From Neocallimastix lanati (nom. inval.) (lineage: Eukaryota; Neocallimastigomycota; Neocallimastigomycetes; Neocallimastigales; Neocallimastigaceae): 64,000 nucleotides of DNA. Location: positions 130,001 through 194,000 of the forward strand of contig JACVTC010000148.1 of the NCBI GenBank assembly GCA_016946835.1. The letters are read 5' to 3'. Of this stretch, positions 37,278 to 49,295 are shown in pieces. Position 1 is the first letter of the stretch; the number at the start of each line of letters is the position of its first letter. The notes under the pieces were generated by a model that had not been told where the DNA came from, made no database searches, and worked only from the letters and a program-made list of their open reading frames with translations. The translations under genes were made by a program, and so were the position numbers.

Positions 37278-38665
37278 TTTTTTTTTTTTTTTATAAATTT
37301 ATAATTCTTAAATATTTTTTATATATTTTAATTATTTTTATTTTTTTTTTCTATTACTTATAATAATATAATATAATATTATGTATATCTGTTGAAAAAT
37401 TAATTAATTCTATTATCAACTCTAAAAAATACAAATATTTTAATTTAATATTATTATTTTTAATTTATTATTATTATTATTATTAATTTTTTTTTTTTTT
37501 TTTTTTATTTTTTTTATTTTATTTATTATTATTTTTTTTTTTGAATGATAAATATTTGGTGATATAATCATCCTTTTATATACATATAATTTTTTTTTTT
37601 TTTTTTTTTATTTTTTTTTTTTTTTTAATTATTTAAAATGACATTTTAATCTTATTCTTATTTTTATTAAATGATATATAATAAAATAAAATATATAATA
37701 ATAACTGTAAATAATATATAATTATTCAATTAACTTCAAAAAATCAAAAGTTTATTGAATAATAAATACAAATTAAAATTTTTTGAATCTCTATATTTGG
37801 AAAATACTTTATTACCCATTTTGATTACTTTTTTTTTTAAAAAAAAAAATTTTTAATATTGTGTTTAAAAAAAAAAGTAAAGAAAAAGAAAAAGAAACCT
37901 ATAAAAATATATATTTATTTATTTATTTATTTTTAAGCATGGAAATAATATTAACATACATTATAGTTAATCATGAATATTATTCAATGACCTTAAAATA
38001 AAAATAAATAAATAAATAAATAAAATGTACATTTCATTCAGAAATATCATTCTTAGTAAATAGGGATTTAAAATCTTCAATATATTTTTATTACTTTATT
38101 TATTTTTTATTTTTTTATTTATTTATCTATCAATAAAATTTAATAACTTCTATTTATTTATATTTTAATATTTTATTTATGAATTTATTTATTGATAAAA
38201 TTTAATGACTCCAGTCTTCAATATAATATTTTTATAATTATAAAGAAATATTTATTTTTTATTTTATTCTCTAAATTCAATTTATTTTTACTTTAATTTC
38301 AATTTTTTTTTTTTTTTTTAAACATTACTTTATTAAAGTGACACAAATTAAATCTTTTTAATTTTTTTTGGAGATCCAATAAAATAAAAGTTTTATAATC
38401 ATTGTTCAACAGAAATTTCTTTTTTTTATTAATAAATAAAGTTTTATCAGCATCAAAATTCTATGAGATGAAATTTGTTCTTTTTTTTTTTTAAACTCTT
38501 AAACTTTATTAATATATAAGAAATTAATTTTTTAGTTGCATAATAAATATCATATAATATATATAATATGTTATACAATATTTATTAAATAAATTAAAAA
38601 TTATTATTATTTATTTATTATTATCATTGATTGTTTTTTATTTATTTATAATTATTATTATTATA

Positions 38666-38705
<40 letters not shown>

Positions 38706-39750
38706 GTATAATTAGATATCATCAATATTATTAAATATTATATATTACTAAGAAATTTAAATATAATTGTAATAATTAATTATTCAATATAAAACTAATA
38801 ATAAATATATATATTAATGTGATGATCAAAACTTTATAAATCAAAAAAATGTTAATTTTATAAGTAAAGTTCATCTGATAAAACTACTTTTTACTTTATA
38901 TATATATTTGGGATATCTTTTTTTTTTTTAAGCAATAATATGAAAATTATAAATATAATAATAAAGAATACTAAAGACTAATCAATAATAATAGATAATA
39001 AATAAAAATTTTAAAAATTACAAAAATAATCATTTAATTAAAATATGAAATTTAGATGTTTTGAAATATCAGAAAATATTTTAATTTAAATTACTGTATA
39101 ATATTTGATACAATTTTATTTTTTTTTGGTAAAAAAAAAAAACTAAATTTTGATATATTTTTTATTATTTAAATTTAAGTATTAAAAAATAATTAAAAAT
39201 ATTAATAATTAAAATTTTAAAGTTTTTTTTTTTTATTATAAATAAATATAGTGTTATAAATTATTATTATTATTATTATTAATAATAGTAGTAGTTAATA
39301 TATTAGAATTTTTATTATCAAAATGCTTATATTTTAAATTTTTTAAATATATATATTTAATGTTTTCAATAATATAATGATGTGTAAATAATATAAATAT
39401 CAAATGTTAAAATTATCTTGCTTTTTGATTTAATAATTAGATTATTAAGTATATAAATTAAATAAAATTTAATTTATAGAAATTCTCTGTTTAGTTCATT
39501 TTAATACAACGACATGTACTATTTGTTCATCTATTATGTTACGTCATTTTAATTATATGTATTTTATGTACCAATTTAAAGAAAGATAAAAAAAAATTAG
39601 TATTATAAGATAATTATAGTAATAATAAATCATTTATTTTTAAATTCTTTTTTTTTTTTATATTAAACATGTTTTGAAATTTTTTGAGATTAATTTTCAA
39701 AATCATGGTTACACAAATTGAATGTCTCATTAATTTTTTTTTTTTTGTCA
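37278..39750. other. AT-rich intergenic DNA upstream of CotH
   Basis: Poly-T and poly-A tracts and ATT repeats (about 38,655-38,705). No gene supported on either strand. Confidence 0.6.
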
Positions 39751-39754
39751 TATT

Positions 39755-40110
39755 TTTTTTCTTAGGTCTAATAAATCTAATTTGAAAATTATTCGATTTT
39801 ACATAAAACAATGAGACACTCTTTTTAATTCAAATTAAAATTATATTTAAATATAAAAAAATTAAGAAATAAAATAAAAATTATTTATTATAATGTTAAT
39901 AATTAAATTAAAATTTTTTATCTTTTAATTTATTTTTTTTGTTAGATTACATTTAATATGATTTATTATTATTCTGTTTTATTTACGGTTTATCTGATCT
40001 TTTTTTAAATGTTTTATATTGGTTGTAAAAATATTACATACATGAATGTTTTACAAAATATTACTGCTACAGTCTTGAATTTTGAAAAAAAAATTTTTTT
40101 AACAAACTTT
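39755..40110. repeat. Diverged direct repeat, left copy (about 350 bp)
   Basis: Shares ordered words with 40,785-41,105: TAATAAATCTAATTTG / TAATATATCTAATTTG, GATTTTACATAAAA / GGTTTCATAAAAA, GTTAGATTACATTTAATATG (identical), and TATTGGTTGTAAAA with ATACAT. The two copies flank the GC-richer repeat fragment between them, about 1.0 kb apart start to start. Confidence 0.6.
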
Positions 40111-40136
40111 TTTTTTTTTTTATTTATTTATTTCAG

Positions 40137-40345
40137 GTGTGTACCGCCCTTACTTTCAGCCCCCAAGGCATGAGAATATTGAAGTCGTTACAATACCGTA
40201 TGCTCTCCTCTAGGCGGATATTCTCTCTTCTGGACCAGCCTTACTGGGTATTCAGCATTGACGGTTTTGACATGCATATTATTGCTGAGAATTTTCTAAT
40301 ACACTTTTTGTCTGAGTATTTCTCCAGTATAGCCTAATACAGTGA
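40137..40345 (-). mobile_element. Fragment of an unidentified dispersed coding-type repeat
   Basis: GC-richer than anything nearby. Its minus strand aligns with 8,339-8,560 through CAGTAAGGC, GTCCAGAAG, TCAATATTC and GGTACACA, and ends at the same word before an A-rich tract. Adjacent DNA to about 40,550 keeps the same composition, and on the minus strand a piece near 40,500-40,550 reads ERRYCPNCGPERVA, so it is probably part of the same element. Broken; family not identified. Confidence 0.5.
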
Positions 40346-40589
40346 AATAGGTACAAGCTTCCTTGGTATTTGTATATAAGTCAGAATGACTGAAATTTGG
40401 TAGAATATACCTACATGGACACATGATATGTACCCATATGCTAGGAATTCATTCGTAAATATATTGAATGACCAAGCTACTTGTGCAACCCTTTCAGGTC
40501 CACAGTTAGGACAGTATCTTCTCTCTACAACTTGGGAGATTTAGAATTATATACATAATTATATATATAAGGGGAAATCCTTACCTGTA

Positions 40590-40730
40590 ATCCTAACCAT
40601 CATAATCCGTAAAAACTTCTTGCAAGGAAAACCGGAAATGATCAAAGGGAGAGATCGAATCAGGAGCTTTATATTTGCTAACCCATGAACTAACAACCAG
40701 GATAAAACTTGATTCAATTTTATCGAACAT
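40590..40730 (-). mobile_element. Second segment of the unidentified coding-type repeat
   Basis: On the minus strand it shares TTTTATCCTGGT, then a short gap, and CTG.ATCGA with the minus strand of 59,095-59,165. Translation of both gives an FILVV segment. The match is weak further on. Probably part of the same element as the neighbouring fragment, but this is not proven. Confidence 0.42.
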
Positions 40731-40736
40731 AAAAAT

Positions 40737-40775
<39 letters not shown>

Positions 40776-40784
40776 TTGTTTTGT

Positions 40785-41091
40785 TTTGATTTAATATATC
40801 TAATTTGTAAATTATTTGGTTTCATAAAAAAAAAATAATAAGATACTCAATAAATTTAATCTCATATTAAATACATTTATATATATATATATATATTTTA
40901 AAATGTTTATTATTGTTTTGTAATTTTTATGGCTTTATTTATTTTTTGTTAGATTACATTTAATATGTTTTATTATTATTATTTTATTTTGTATATAGAG
41001 TTTGGGTTTGGTTGATTTTTTTTAATTGTTTTATTGGTTGTAAAAGTATTATATACATAGATGCTATAAATAAAATAACGGCAGAATTTTC

Positions 41092-41105
<14 letters not shown>
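40785..41105. repeat. Diverged direct repeat, right copy
   Basis: Partner of 39,755-40,110; same word order and orientation, including the 20-base identity around GTTAGATTACATTTAATATG. Confidence 0.6.
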
Positions 41106-41122
<17 letters not shown>

Positions 41123-41645
41123 TGTATTTAAAAATTAATATTATAAGAAAAAATATATATATATAAATACTACCATACATATTTATATATGAATATGTAC
41201 TTGAATATTTTTTTTGTAGCTATTGTTGCCAAGAGTATATATTTAAATAATATTAATAAAGTTTTTAAATTATACATGTTTAATAAATTTAATATTGTAT
41301 AATATCTTACACTATTAAAATATAATAGTGTAAGATATTATACAAATTTAACTTTAAGTCATATTTGTTTTTAATATTCATTTTTCATCAATTTGTGAAT
41401 GGTTAATTTTTTTTAAATTAATTTATTATTATTATTACTATTATTATTATTCCTACCTTGGTTTAATTAGTATTATTTATTATAAAGTTTTTATTATTAT
41501 TATATATTTTTTAATATATATATTTAAGTCATGACATTTTTTTTTTTTTTAATAAATGAAACATTATTTTTCTTAATTAATAATATATAATTATTATTTT
41601 TTTAAAATATTTAATATTATCCTAATAAAATAAATGAACTTTCAA

Positions 41646-41698
<53 letters not shown>

Positions 41699-43207
41699 TT
41701 ATTATTTTATTTCAATATTTAATATTACTTTAATAGAAAAAAAAAAAAAAAAAAAAGAAGGAAAGAAAAAATGGAATCTAAATATGACTATTTGTTATAC
41801 TAATTTAATTTATTTTTAGTTTATTATATAATTTAATGACAAAAAATTTTTTTGTCCAAGTGGAAGTTTAGAAAGTTTTTTTCTCTTTTGAAAAGGTAAT
41901 ATTTTTTTATTTCTATATTATAAGATTTGTAATAAATAAAAATAGTAATGAAAAATTATAAATCCTGCTAAATATGGTGATATGTTTTTTTTTTTAATTT
42001 TTTTTAAATAATAACTTAATAACCATATTATTATTGTAATTATTTATATTACATATTCAATAACTTTTACCAAATATTATATACTTATTAATTTAAAATT
42101 AACTATCATTTCCATTATTACTTTTTTTTCTATAAATTTAAATATATATAATAAACTTTTTTTTTTTATTTTAAGTAAGTAAATAAATAAATAAATAAAA
42201 TAGAATATTTCTTATATTTTACATAAAGTATTATTAAATAGCCAAAGAATTCTAAAAAATATGAAAATTTAAATTTAAATACATTTTGATTATTATATAA
42301 TTAATGACATTATATTGGCTTTTTATTATTATTATTATTATTTTAAATTTATTATTCTATACAACTTTTTTATATTTAAATTTATATTTAAAAATTTCAA
42401 GAATAATTTTATTCTATCAACAAATGACAACAACCTAAATCCATGTAAGTATTGTTGAGATAATTTTATAATTACATAATTAAATAATGAATAGTCTGAT
42501 AATACCGTTAGGAATCAAATTTTTTCCATTTACTTGTTGATAAATTTTATTTATAATTGCTTCCATTTTATAATAAAACAAATATAAATCAAAAATATAT
42601 TAACTATATAATAATTAAAAAAAATTTTTTTATAATAAATTTATAAAAAGGAAATAAACTAACAACCAAAGCTAAAAATATTTTTTTGTAAATTAACTAT
42701 TTTAATATTTTAATATTTGAAAAAAAATTTTTTTATATATTCAATGTATACACATAAATAACCTATTTGTTCTTAATAGTATAATAATATAAAGTATTTA
42801 TATTTCCAAATATACATATCAAATAATATCAAATAAAATAATAAATAAGTAATAATAATAGTAAATTTATACATTTATTAAAATTGGTTATGTAGTTTTA
42901 ATAATAAAATTGTTTTTTTGATAAAAATATTTTATTTTTATTTATTATAATAAATCCTAAATGCAATTTAATATTATTTTTATTTTTATGATTTTTATAT
43001 ATATATATTTATTACACTTTATGATAGTATTAAGTTTTTTTTTTTTTTTTTTTTTTTATAACAATTTGTTATCTTTCTTAACAAATGAAAAGGTTATAAT
43101 ACATTATCAATTAAATTAATAATTTAATAAAACATTATATTGAATAATGCTGATTAAAGGAATTGGATTAATTTAAAAGTTATATGTTTTATATACATTT
43201 AATTACT
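41106..43207. other. AT-rich intergenic DNA
   Basis: No gene. Holds a perfect hairpin at 41,295-41,345, an ATT microsatellite at about 41,645-41,705, and homopolymers. The 61-residue frame over the ATT run is not a gene. Confidence 0.62.
41295..41345. repeat. Perfect 22-bp inverted repeat with 7-base loop
   Basis: The left arm 41,295-41,316 begins TTGTATAATATC and ends ACACTATT. The right arm 41,324-41,345 is its exact reverse complement; the loop is AAAATAT. No coding sequence touches it. It could be a foldback remnant or a structured RNA. Confidence 0.85.
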
Positions 43208-43837
43208 TCATATGTCCTCTATTAAATATTGTAATAAAAGCATGGTACTATTATACATTATATGAGTTAACATTGAAGTTAAAATAAATCCATCATGATT
43301 ATAGGCATAAGCTAAAACAATTCCAGCAAAGAAATAAATAGGGAAAAATAGTATTTCTTCGATAAGTAAACTGAAACTAAACCCAAAATGACCAAATGCA
43401 AATAAGAAACTAGATAATAAGTATGCAAGTATTAACGATAATCTTTTTAATAAACCAAAAGTTAATTTTCTAAAAAATAATTCTTCTAGTATAGGTCCAA
43501 TAAGACTTGCATACATTCCAATTAATACTGGATGTTCTTTTGACATTTTTTCTATTTCTTCTTCATTAGTATTTTGTTTATCAATGTATGAGCCAACAAT
43601 AGCACTATAAACAATATTGATTCCAATAAGCGCTAAAAAGGAATATAAAGCCGTCACATAAACCTTTTTAATTAAAAATTGTCCGAAAAAGGATATTTTG
43701 GTTTTTTTGTGATTATTTGTGGTATTGTCATTTTCATCAATATTAATCACTGTTGAATTATTATTTAATGGCATTAAATTTATTACTGAATTTTGTTCAT
43801 CGTCATCAACGGATATTGGGGTATATTGAACTTCCAT
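43208..43837 (-). CDS. CPBP-family glutamic intramembrane protease (CAAX protease/Abi-like)
   Basis: A 209-residue protein with the three signature motifs of the CPBP family: EExxxR at Glu118-Glu119...Arg123 (EELFFR), FxxxH ending at His150 (FAFGH) and HxxxN at His192...Asn196 (HIMYN). The glutamates and histidines are the expected active site, buried among membrane helices. A hydrophilic, Asn/Asp-rich N-terminus (1-55) is followed by a first hydrophobic helix (about 58-80), a charged loop and roughly four more helices. Eukaryotic Rce1 proteases trim prenylated CAAX proteins in the ER; bacterial relatives act in bacteriocin immunity and other roles. The sequence is shorter than typical Rce1 and reads more like bacterial Abi proteins, so transfer is possible (inference). 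The single-exon start MEVQYTPISV follows the A-rich leader usual for this genome. Confidence 0.87.
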   Translation of the reverse strand: MEVQYTPISVDDDEQNSVINLMPLNNNSTVINIDENDNTTNNHKKTKISFFGQFLIKKVYVTALYSFLALIGINIVYSAIVGSYIDKQNTNEEEIEKMSKEHPVLIGMYASLIGPILEELFFRKLTFGLLKRLSLILAYLLSSFLFAFGHFGFSFSLLIEEILFFPIYFFAGIVLAYAYNHDGFILTSMLTHIMYNSTMLLLQYLIEDI

Positions 43838-44646
43838 GTTTTATTACAAAAAACTACAATAAATAATTAAATATAAATTCAAATTTTGATCTTAGATATT
43901 ATATAAATAAAAAAAAATAAATAAATAAACAATATAACAGGATTTTATAAATTGTGTTTAAAAAAAAAAAATAATAAAAAAATAAAAAAATAAATAAAAA
44001 TAAAAAATAAAATTATTTATTTTTTTTCTTTTTCTGTATTTTTTTTTTTTTTTGTTTTATTTTTATATTTATATAAGTATATATATATATATATTTATCT
44101 GTATGTTTATATTAATTGCATAACAAGTTTACAAAATTTCTATTTAAATTTGATTTGAATTATATTTATATTTCTTCAAAGAATATTTGTTAAAATTTTT
44201 AATTTTAAAAATATTTTCTTATTTATATTTTATAAAATTTAATTTTTAATTTTCATAAAATTTATTAATTTATAATATTATTTTTATATTTTTTTTTTTT
44301 TAAGTTTTTGTTAAATTTTGCTTTGTTTTATTTAATTAATTATTTTTTTATTTGTTTCCTTTTCTTTTCTTTTTTTTTTTTTTTTTTTTGTTTTTATTAT
44401 TTATTTTTAATAATGTTTTAATTTTATTTATTACAAAAACAACTTAATTTAATAAAATATACTTTTTTTAAATGTAATAGGAACTTTTTCGATATATTAC
44501 TAAATATTTCATTACACAATTACTACATTAATAAATTAATTGCTAATAAATAAATAAATAAATAGTGACCAAATAAATTTATTTAATTAAATAATATTTA
44601 TTTATTTAATAAATGAGTTTCTTATTTTTATTTTAACCATAAATAC

Positions 44647-44726
<80 letters not shown>

Positions 44727-44840
44727 TATTATGTTAAATTAAAGGATATAAAAATAATACATAATATTATATATTTACAGAGGATTTATATTTTCAATCT
44801 ATGTGGAACATAACATAATTTGTATGTAATATTTGTTGAA
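43838..44840. other. AT-rich intergenic DNA upstream of the CPBP gene
   Basis: Homopolymers, a TATT array at about 44,645-44,726 and no gene. Confidence 0.62.
44645..44726. repeat. (TATT)n microsatellite
   Basis: About 20 uninterrupted TTTA/TATT units. Confidence 0.9.
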
Positions 44841-44893
44841 TGTAGTGCATTTCATAAAGTTGTATTTTGCAATGTGTCATTTATAATGCCATA
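44841..44893 (+). repeat. Decayed MULE-family left terminus
   Basis: Contains GTGCATTTCATAAAG followed by TTGTATTTTGCAATGTGTCA, i.e. two stepped copies of the TIR core (compare TTGCATTTCGCAACGTGGCG at 45,417). The same two-step pattern occurs in inverted orientation at 62,718-62,765. Confidence 0.45.
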
Positions 44894-45169
44894 AAATTTT
44901 TTTATTATTTTTCAATAAAATTATAAATAAATTAATAAATAAATAAAATATAATCAGGCAGGTTTAGAGATTAATAAAACTGTTAATTATTAAAGAATAA
45001 ATTATTTTCCTAAATACTTTATAACAAAAAAGAATGAATAATAATTATTTTAAATGAAATTGAACATTATCAATTACTTTTTATTTATTTGTTTAATTAA
45101 GAACAATATTATTTTTTTTCTTTTTTTTTTTTTAAAAAAAAACTGAAGATTTATGTCTCCCCCATATAT

Positions 45170-45392
45170 TAATATGAGTGTATGTTTAACTGCCATACCG
45201 GTACCGCGTCGACGCTCGCAACTCCTCATAAGCAAAGAAACTCCAATGTAGAAGCACTCTACGCCATCCTCAAGGGAAAGCAGAGCCCACTATAGGCGGC
45301 GTCCTTGCCATCTCAGAGGAGCTGAAAACTGTAATCCTCTCAGACAAAGACTTACGCAATAGGATTCTTAAAGTGTTAGAAATATAGAAAAT
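45170..45392 (+). other. GC-rich coding-like relic, unidentified
   Basis: About 220 bp far richer in G and C than its surroundings, with words such as TACCGGTACCGCGTCGACGC. One frame is open for about 50 codons and includes GGVLAISEELKTVILSDKDL. Composition and charge pattern look protein-coding. It has no clear match inside this window and no recognised family; probably a transferred or transposon-derived fragment. Confidence 0.4.
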
Positions 45393-45409
45393 ATACTTAC
45401 CTGAGTATC

Positions 45410-45754
45410 GGGGATCGTTGCATTTCGCAACGTGGCGCATAATATTTTTAAAATAAAGTCATACGTATTTAAGATATTCTATACAATCATAAATAAATAT
45501 ATATATAATTATTATTTTAAAAGAAATAATAATAATAATATATTTTTTTCAATTAAATATTATTAAATAACTATTTCAGAAAAAAATAATAATATATTCT
45601 ATTAAAAAAGAATTATAAAAAATTATTTTTATAATTAAATATTATTAAATTATATATATATAAAAAAGAATATTTATTATTTATTTAATTATTATTTATT
45701 TAATTATAAAAAAGCAAGTCACATACAAAAATACGCCACATTACGAAACCCACT
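45410..45754. mobile_element. Short non-autonomous MULE derivative (about 345 bp)
   Basis: The left end GGGGATCGTTGCATTTCGCA then ACGTGGCGCATAATATTTTT is close to the left end of the 4.87-kb MULE. The right end, read inward, is GTGGGTTTCGTAATGTGGCG. There is no coding capacity. The word TGAGTAT lies just outside the left end (45,402-45,408) and again about 10 bases past the right end, so a target duplication is possible but not exact. It probably depends on a MULE transposase supplied elsewhere (inference). Confidence 0.72.
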
Positions 45755-45784
45755 AGATTCATGAGTATGTTTAACCCCTAACCT

Positions 45785-46157
45785 TTCACGCAAAACCCTG
45801 GGGGGAAAAATCGTGAAGATCATCGTGATCATTATGGTGATTATCATGGATATCCTTTTGATCCTAGTAATTTTTATGTTCCTCTCAATTTTTTTTTTTT
45901 TTTTTTTTTTTGGTTTATGAAATTCATTCAGTCAGGGTGCTCCTACTAAGTCTTTTCCATTTTGGTCACTTTGATTATTTTTTTTTTTAAGTCCTATGAA
46001 TATGCGTTCTTCTCCAATGCATAATATTAATGGTCCTTTCGGACATCATTAAAATTTTAAAAGGCATGGTCACCATAAACATCATGGACATCATAAACAT
46101 CACGGACATCATAAACATCATAATACTGGCAGGGGTCGTTCCAGAGACCTTTGAAGA
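45785..46157 (+). pseudogene. Decayed His-rich protein gene, 3' part
   Basis: The sequence after 45,790 reads NREDHRDHYGDYHGYPFDPS, and 46,000-46,157 reads SPMNMRSSPMHNINGPFGHH, then after an in-frame stop KRHGHHKHHGHHKHHG... and finally NTGRGRSRDL before a TGA. A poly-T tract and frame changes separate the two parts, and no start codon is recognisable. The GHHKHH repeats (hexamer-type His/Gly/Lys) suggest a metal-binding or low-complexity tail of a host protein. The parent gene is not identified. Confidence 0.6.
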
Positions 46158-46294
46158 ACAATATTTTAAAATATAAAAATATTTAAAGAAATTATTTATT
46201 ACTTATAATTATTATTTATGTTATATCCACATAAATCTAATGATATCATCTGAACACTGTGTTTTTTTATGTCACAATATAAGATTATGAAAAA

Positions 46295-47306
46295 ATAAAA
46301 TATATGAGTGTGAGATTATTCGAAAATATTCATTTCGGAAATTTTTTTTTTAAAAGTTAATATATAAATAAATAAATTAATAATAAACAAATAAATTATA
46401 TATAATTTAAATAAATAACTAAATAAATAAAAAATAAATAAATAAAACTATAATAAATAAATAAATTTAAAAATAAATTTTTAAAAAAAAAATATAGTTA
46501 AAGTTGTATATATATATTAATAAATATACATTAGAATTTAATCATTAAAAAAAAAAATATTTTATCAAAAGTTTTAAACATTATATATTTTTTTAATGTA
46601 TGTAATTAAAAATAATTTTTATATATATAAAAATAAATATTAATAATTAAAAGATGTATAAAGATAATAATTTAAAATATATAATCATTAAAATTAAAAA
46701 AAAAAAAATATTTAAATAATTAATTGATTATTTTACACCTTTTAAATTCTTTGCGCAGTATTTTATAAAATTTTAAACTTTAATATTTAATAAATAATAA
46801 TAAATATTATTAATAAAAGAGATATTTATAAATAATCAAGTTAAAAAAAAAAGTTATTTATATATATTTGAAAAACATGATATATAAATAAAATTATTAA
46901 ATAATTAATAAATAAAAGGAAAAAACTAAATGGTTTTTGATAAAATTTTCCCGTAAAAAGGAATAAACTTTTCAGTTTTAAAGGGTAAAAATTAAAATAT
47001 TATTGTTGCTTAATTTATAGAATTTTATTGTATTGATTAATTATTTAAAAAAAAAATTTTTTTTTAATTAATTAATAATTAATATTTATTATAATTATTA
47101 AAATTTATTATAATCTATATAATTTTTATTTCTTATTTTTTATTAACTTAACATTATATTAACAAATTTATTATTAATTATTTATTAAAATTTTTCAAAA
47201 TTCACCTTTTCGAAAAAAAAATTTTTTTATACGAATTTTCTGAAATGCATCTTTACGAAATGAAAATTTTCGAAAATGCACTTCCACTCCCCTCCATAAA
47301 ATATAT
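46295..47306. mobile_element. 990-bp TIR element, MULE-like, with 11-bp direct repeats
   Basis: The element is 46,306-47,295. Its left end reads GAGTGTGAGATTATTCGAAA then ATATTCATTTCGGAAA; its right end, read inward, reads GGAGGGGAGTGGAAGTGCAT then TTTCGAAAATTTTCATTTCG, a clear inverted match from GAGTG inward. ATAAAATATAT (11 bp) directly flanks both sides (46,295-46,305 and 47,296-47,306), although such AT-only words are less decisive here than elsewhere. There is no coding capacity. A partial copy is at 8,575-8,937. The ends resemble the MULE TIRs in their CATTTCG core and stepped repeats. Confidence 0.68.
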
Positions 47307-47364
47307 AAAGTTATACAAAAATTGTTATTCAATATACAGCTATATTAAACTTTATTTCTAATAA

Positions 47365-47410
<46 letters not shown>

Positions 47411-47679
47411 TAATAATTAAAACAGATTTATTTATAATAAACAAATTAAATGAATGATAAATAATTTTATATTGATAACAAATAAAAAAAAAAAAAAATA
47501 TTTTTTTTATTAATTATAAAATAAAATATTTATTATTTAAAAGATTTTTAAACATTGTATATTTAATTAAATAAATATTTATTTAAAATATTATAAATGG
47601 AAGAAAATATTGTATTATAAATGAAAGAAAGTATTATAAAAAGAAGAAAATATTTTATCTTAAATTGAAGAAAACATGA

Positions 47680-48545
47680 ATATTGAAAAAAGTGAAACTA
47701 ATCGAGGAAAATAGTAAATTACTATTAACAAAAAGAAAAAAAAATTTAATTTTTTATCTAAAAAAAAAAAAAAAAAGACAATTTTAAAGTATATAAATGT
47801 ATTGAATATAAAACTTTAAATAAAAGTAAATCTTTCATTATTTTAAACGATAAAAATGATGTTTAAGATATGAAAGTTTACATAATCTTTTTGAAAAAGA
47901 ACTTGATGCAAAACATTAAAAATAAAGATGAAATTAGAAAAAGGTTCGTTTCCTTGAGTATAAAACCTAAATGCATATTTAATGAGGTTTCACAAGAAAT
48001 GAGATTTAAATGTTCTGAATATAATACAATTAAATACCAAATGACAAGAAATATAAATAAATAACTACCTACCTTATTATGTACTACCTCCTGATGTAAC
48101 AAAATTTGATGAAATTTCCGATGAATTTAAATGCTATAAAATAGTAAAAAATGAGAATTTTATGATATTCAAAATTCCAAATTTAATAATCTTTTAATTC
48201 TCATTTCAATAATATATAACAGATAAAACATATAACAAAATAATGCATCAGAATCTTTCAATCTATAATTATTTAAATAATTTATTTTCATAAAAAAAAA
48301 AAAAAAAAACTTCTTTTTATATATTAATATATGTACTAAAACAGGAAGAAACTTTATCTTATAATGATTACAAAAGGAAAAGAACAGGAATTTAGAAAAC
48401 AAAAAAAAAAAAAAAAAATTAGGAAGAACTGATGAAATCAATATTTTATTTGAAAAATACATAACTATGAAATCTAAACTAATTAATATTGGAAGACTTA
48501 GAAATGATATTATTGAATTAAAGTTCAAATGTTTAATTTAAATAA
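47680..48545 (+). pseudogene. Decayed MULE transposase lacking its catalytic core
   Basis: Plus-strand remnant of the same transposase as at 32,462-33,912. The start of the match keeps KSETNRGK; later pieces correspond to the FLYWCH region (YIN.LNIKL), KYQMTRN, DVTKFDEIS and FMIFKIPNLIIF. After about 48,215 the next match, near 48,385, is already the C-terminal part (GRTDEINILFEKY...NIGRLRNDIIE). The whole DDE core, roughly 240 residues, is therefore missing, and the rest carries many stops and frame changes. The probable right terminus of this copy is at about 49,300-49,334; its left terminus is not found. Confidence 0.75.
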
Positions 48546-48960
48546 TATAAATACAAAATTATTATTAATAATTAAAATTATTAATTAAAAAATCCATAAT
48601 TGTTTAAAATTTTAATATTTTCTAAAAATTTAATTTAAATAAAATATTTAAATATTATTAAATATTTCTAAATAATAATTTTATTATTTTTATTTTAATA
48701 TCTTTATTAATAGCTTTTATAGCTATATCATTAATTTTATGAATACTATAATACAAATTTTCTATTAAATATTTTTATTTTTATATCTATATTAATAACT
48801 TTTATACCATAAAACAAAAGATTTCTGTTAAAATGTGTAATAGAAATAATGTTTAATATTTTTATTAATAATTTTATATCTATATTATTATTAATTTTTA
48901 TTTAAATAATTTATTTTAAAATAATATTTCATTTTAATATTTTACTTTTTTATTGTTTTC

Positions 48961-49007
<47 letters not shown>

Positions 49008-49295
49008 ATATATATAGAATGAAAATTTCGAAATATTTTATTTTTAAATAACATTTTATAATTTAAATGAAATTGTATTCTTAAATAATATTATATATAT
49101 ATATTTATTTTAAAGAAATATAAAACTTTCAATTTTAATTTTTTATAAATATAAATAATATTTTATTTTTAACAAATTTTTTTTATATTTTTTTTTTAAT
49201 AAATAAATATAAACAGAATAAAATAAAAAAAAAAAAAATCTTTAAACCTAATTTGACATTATATATTAAAATCTTTAAATTAATTTATTTATTAA

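Noticed and set aside
45393-45403. ATACTTACCTG, identical to the 5' end of U1 snRNA
   Set aside because: The following sequence does not form U1 stem-loops and runs straight into a MULE-type terminus at 45,410. An 11-base match is not enough.
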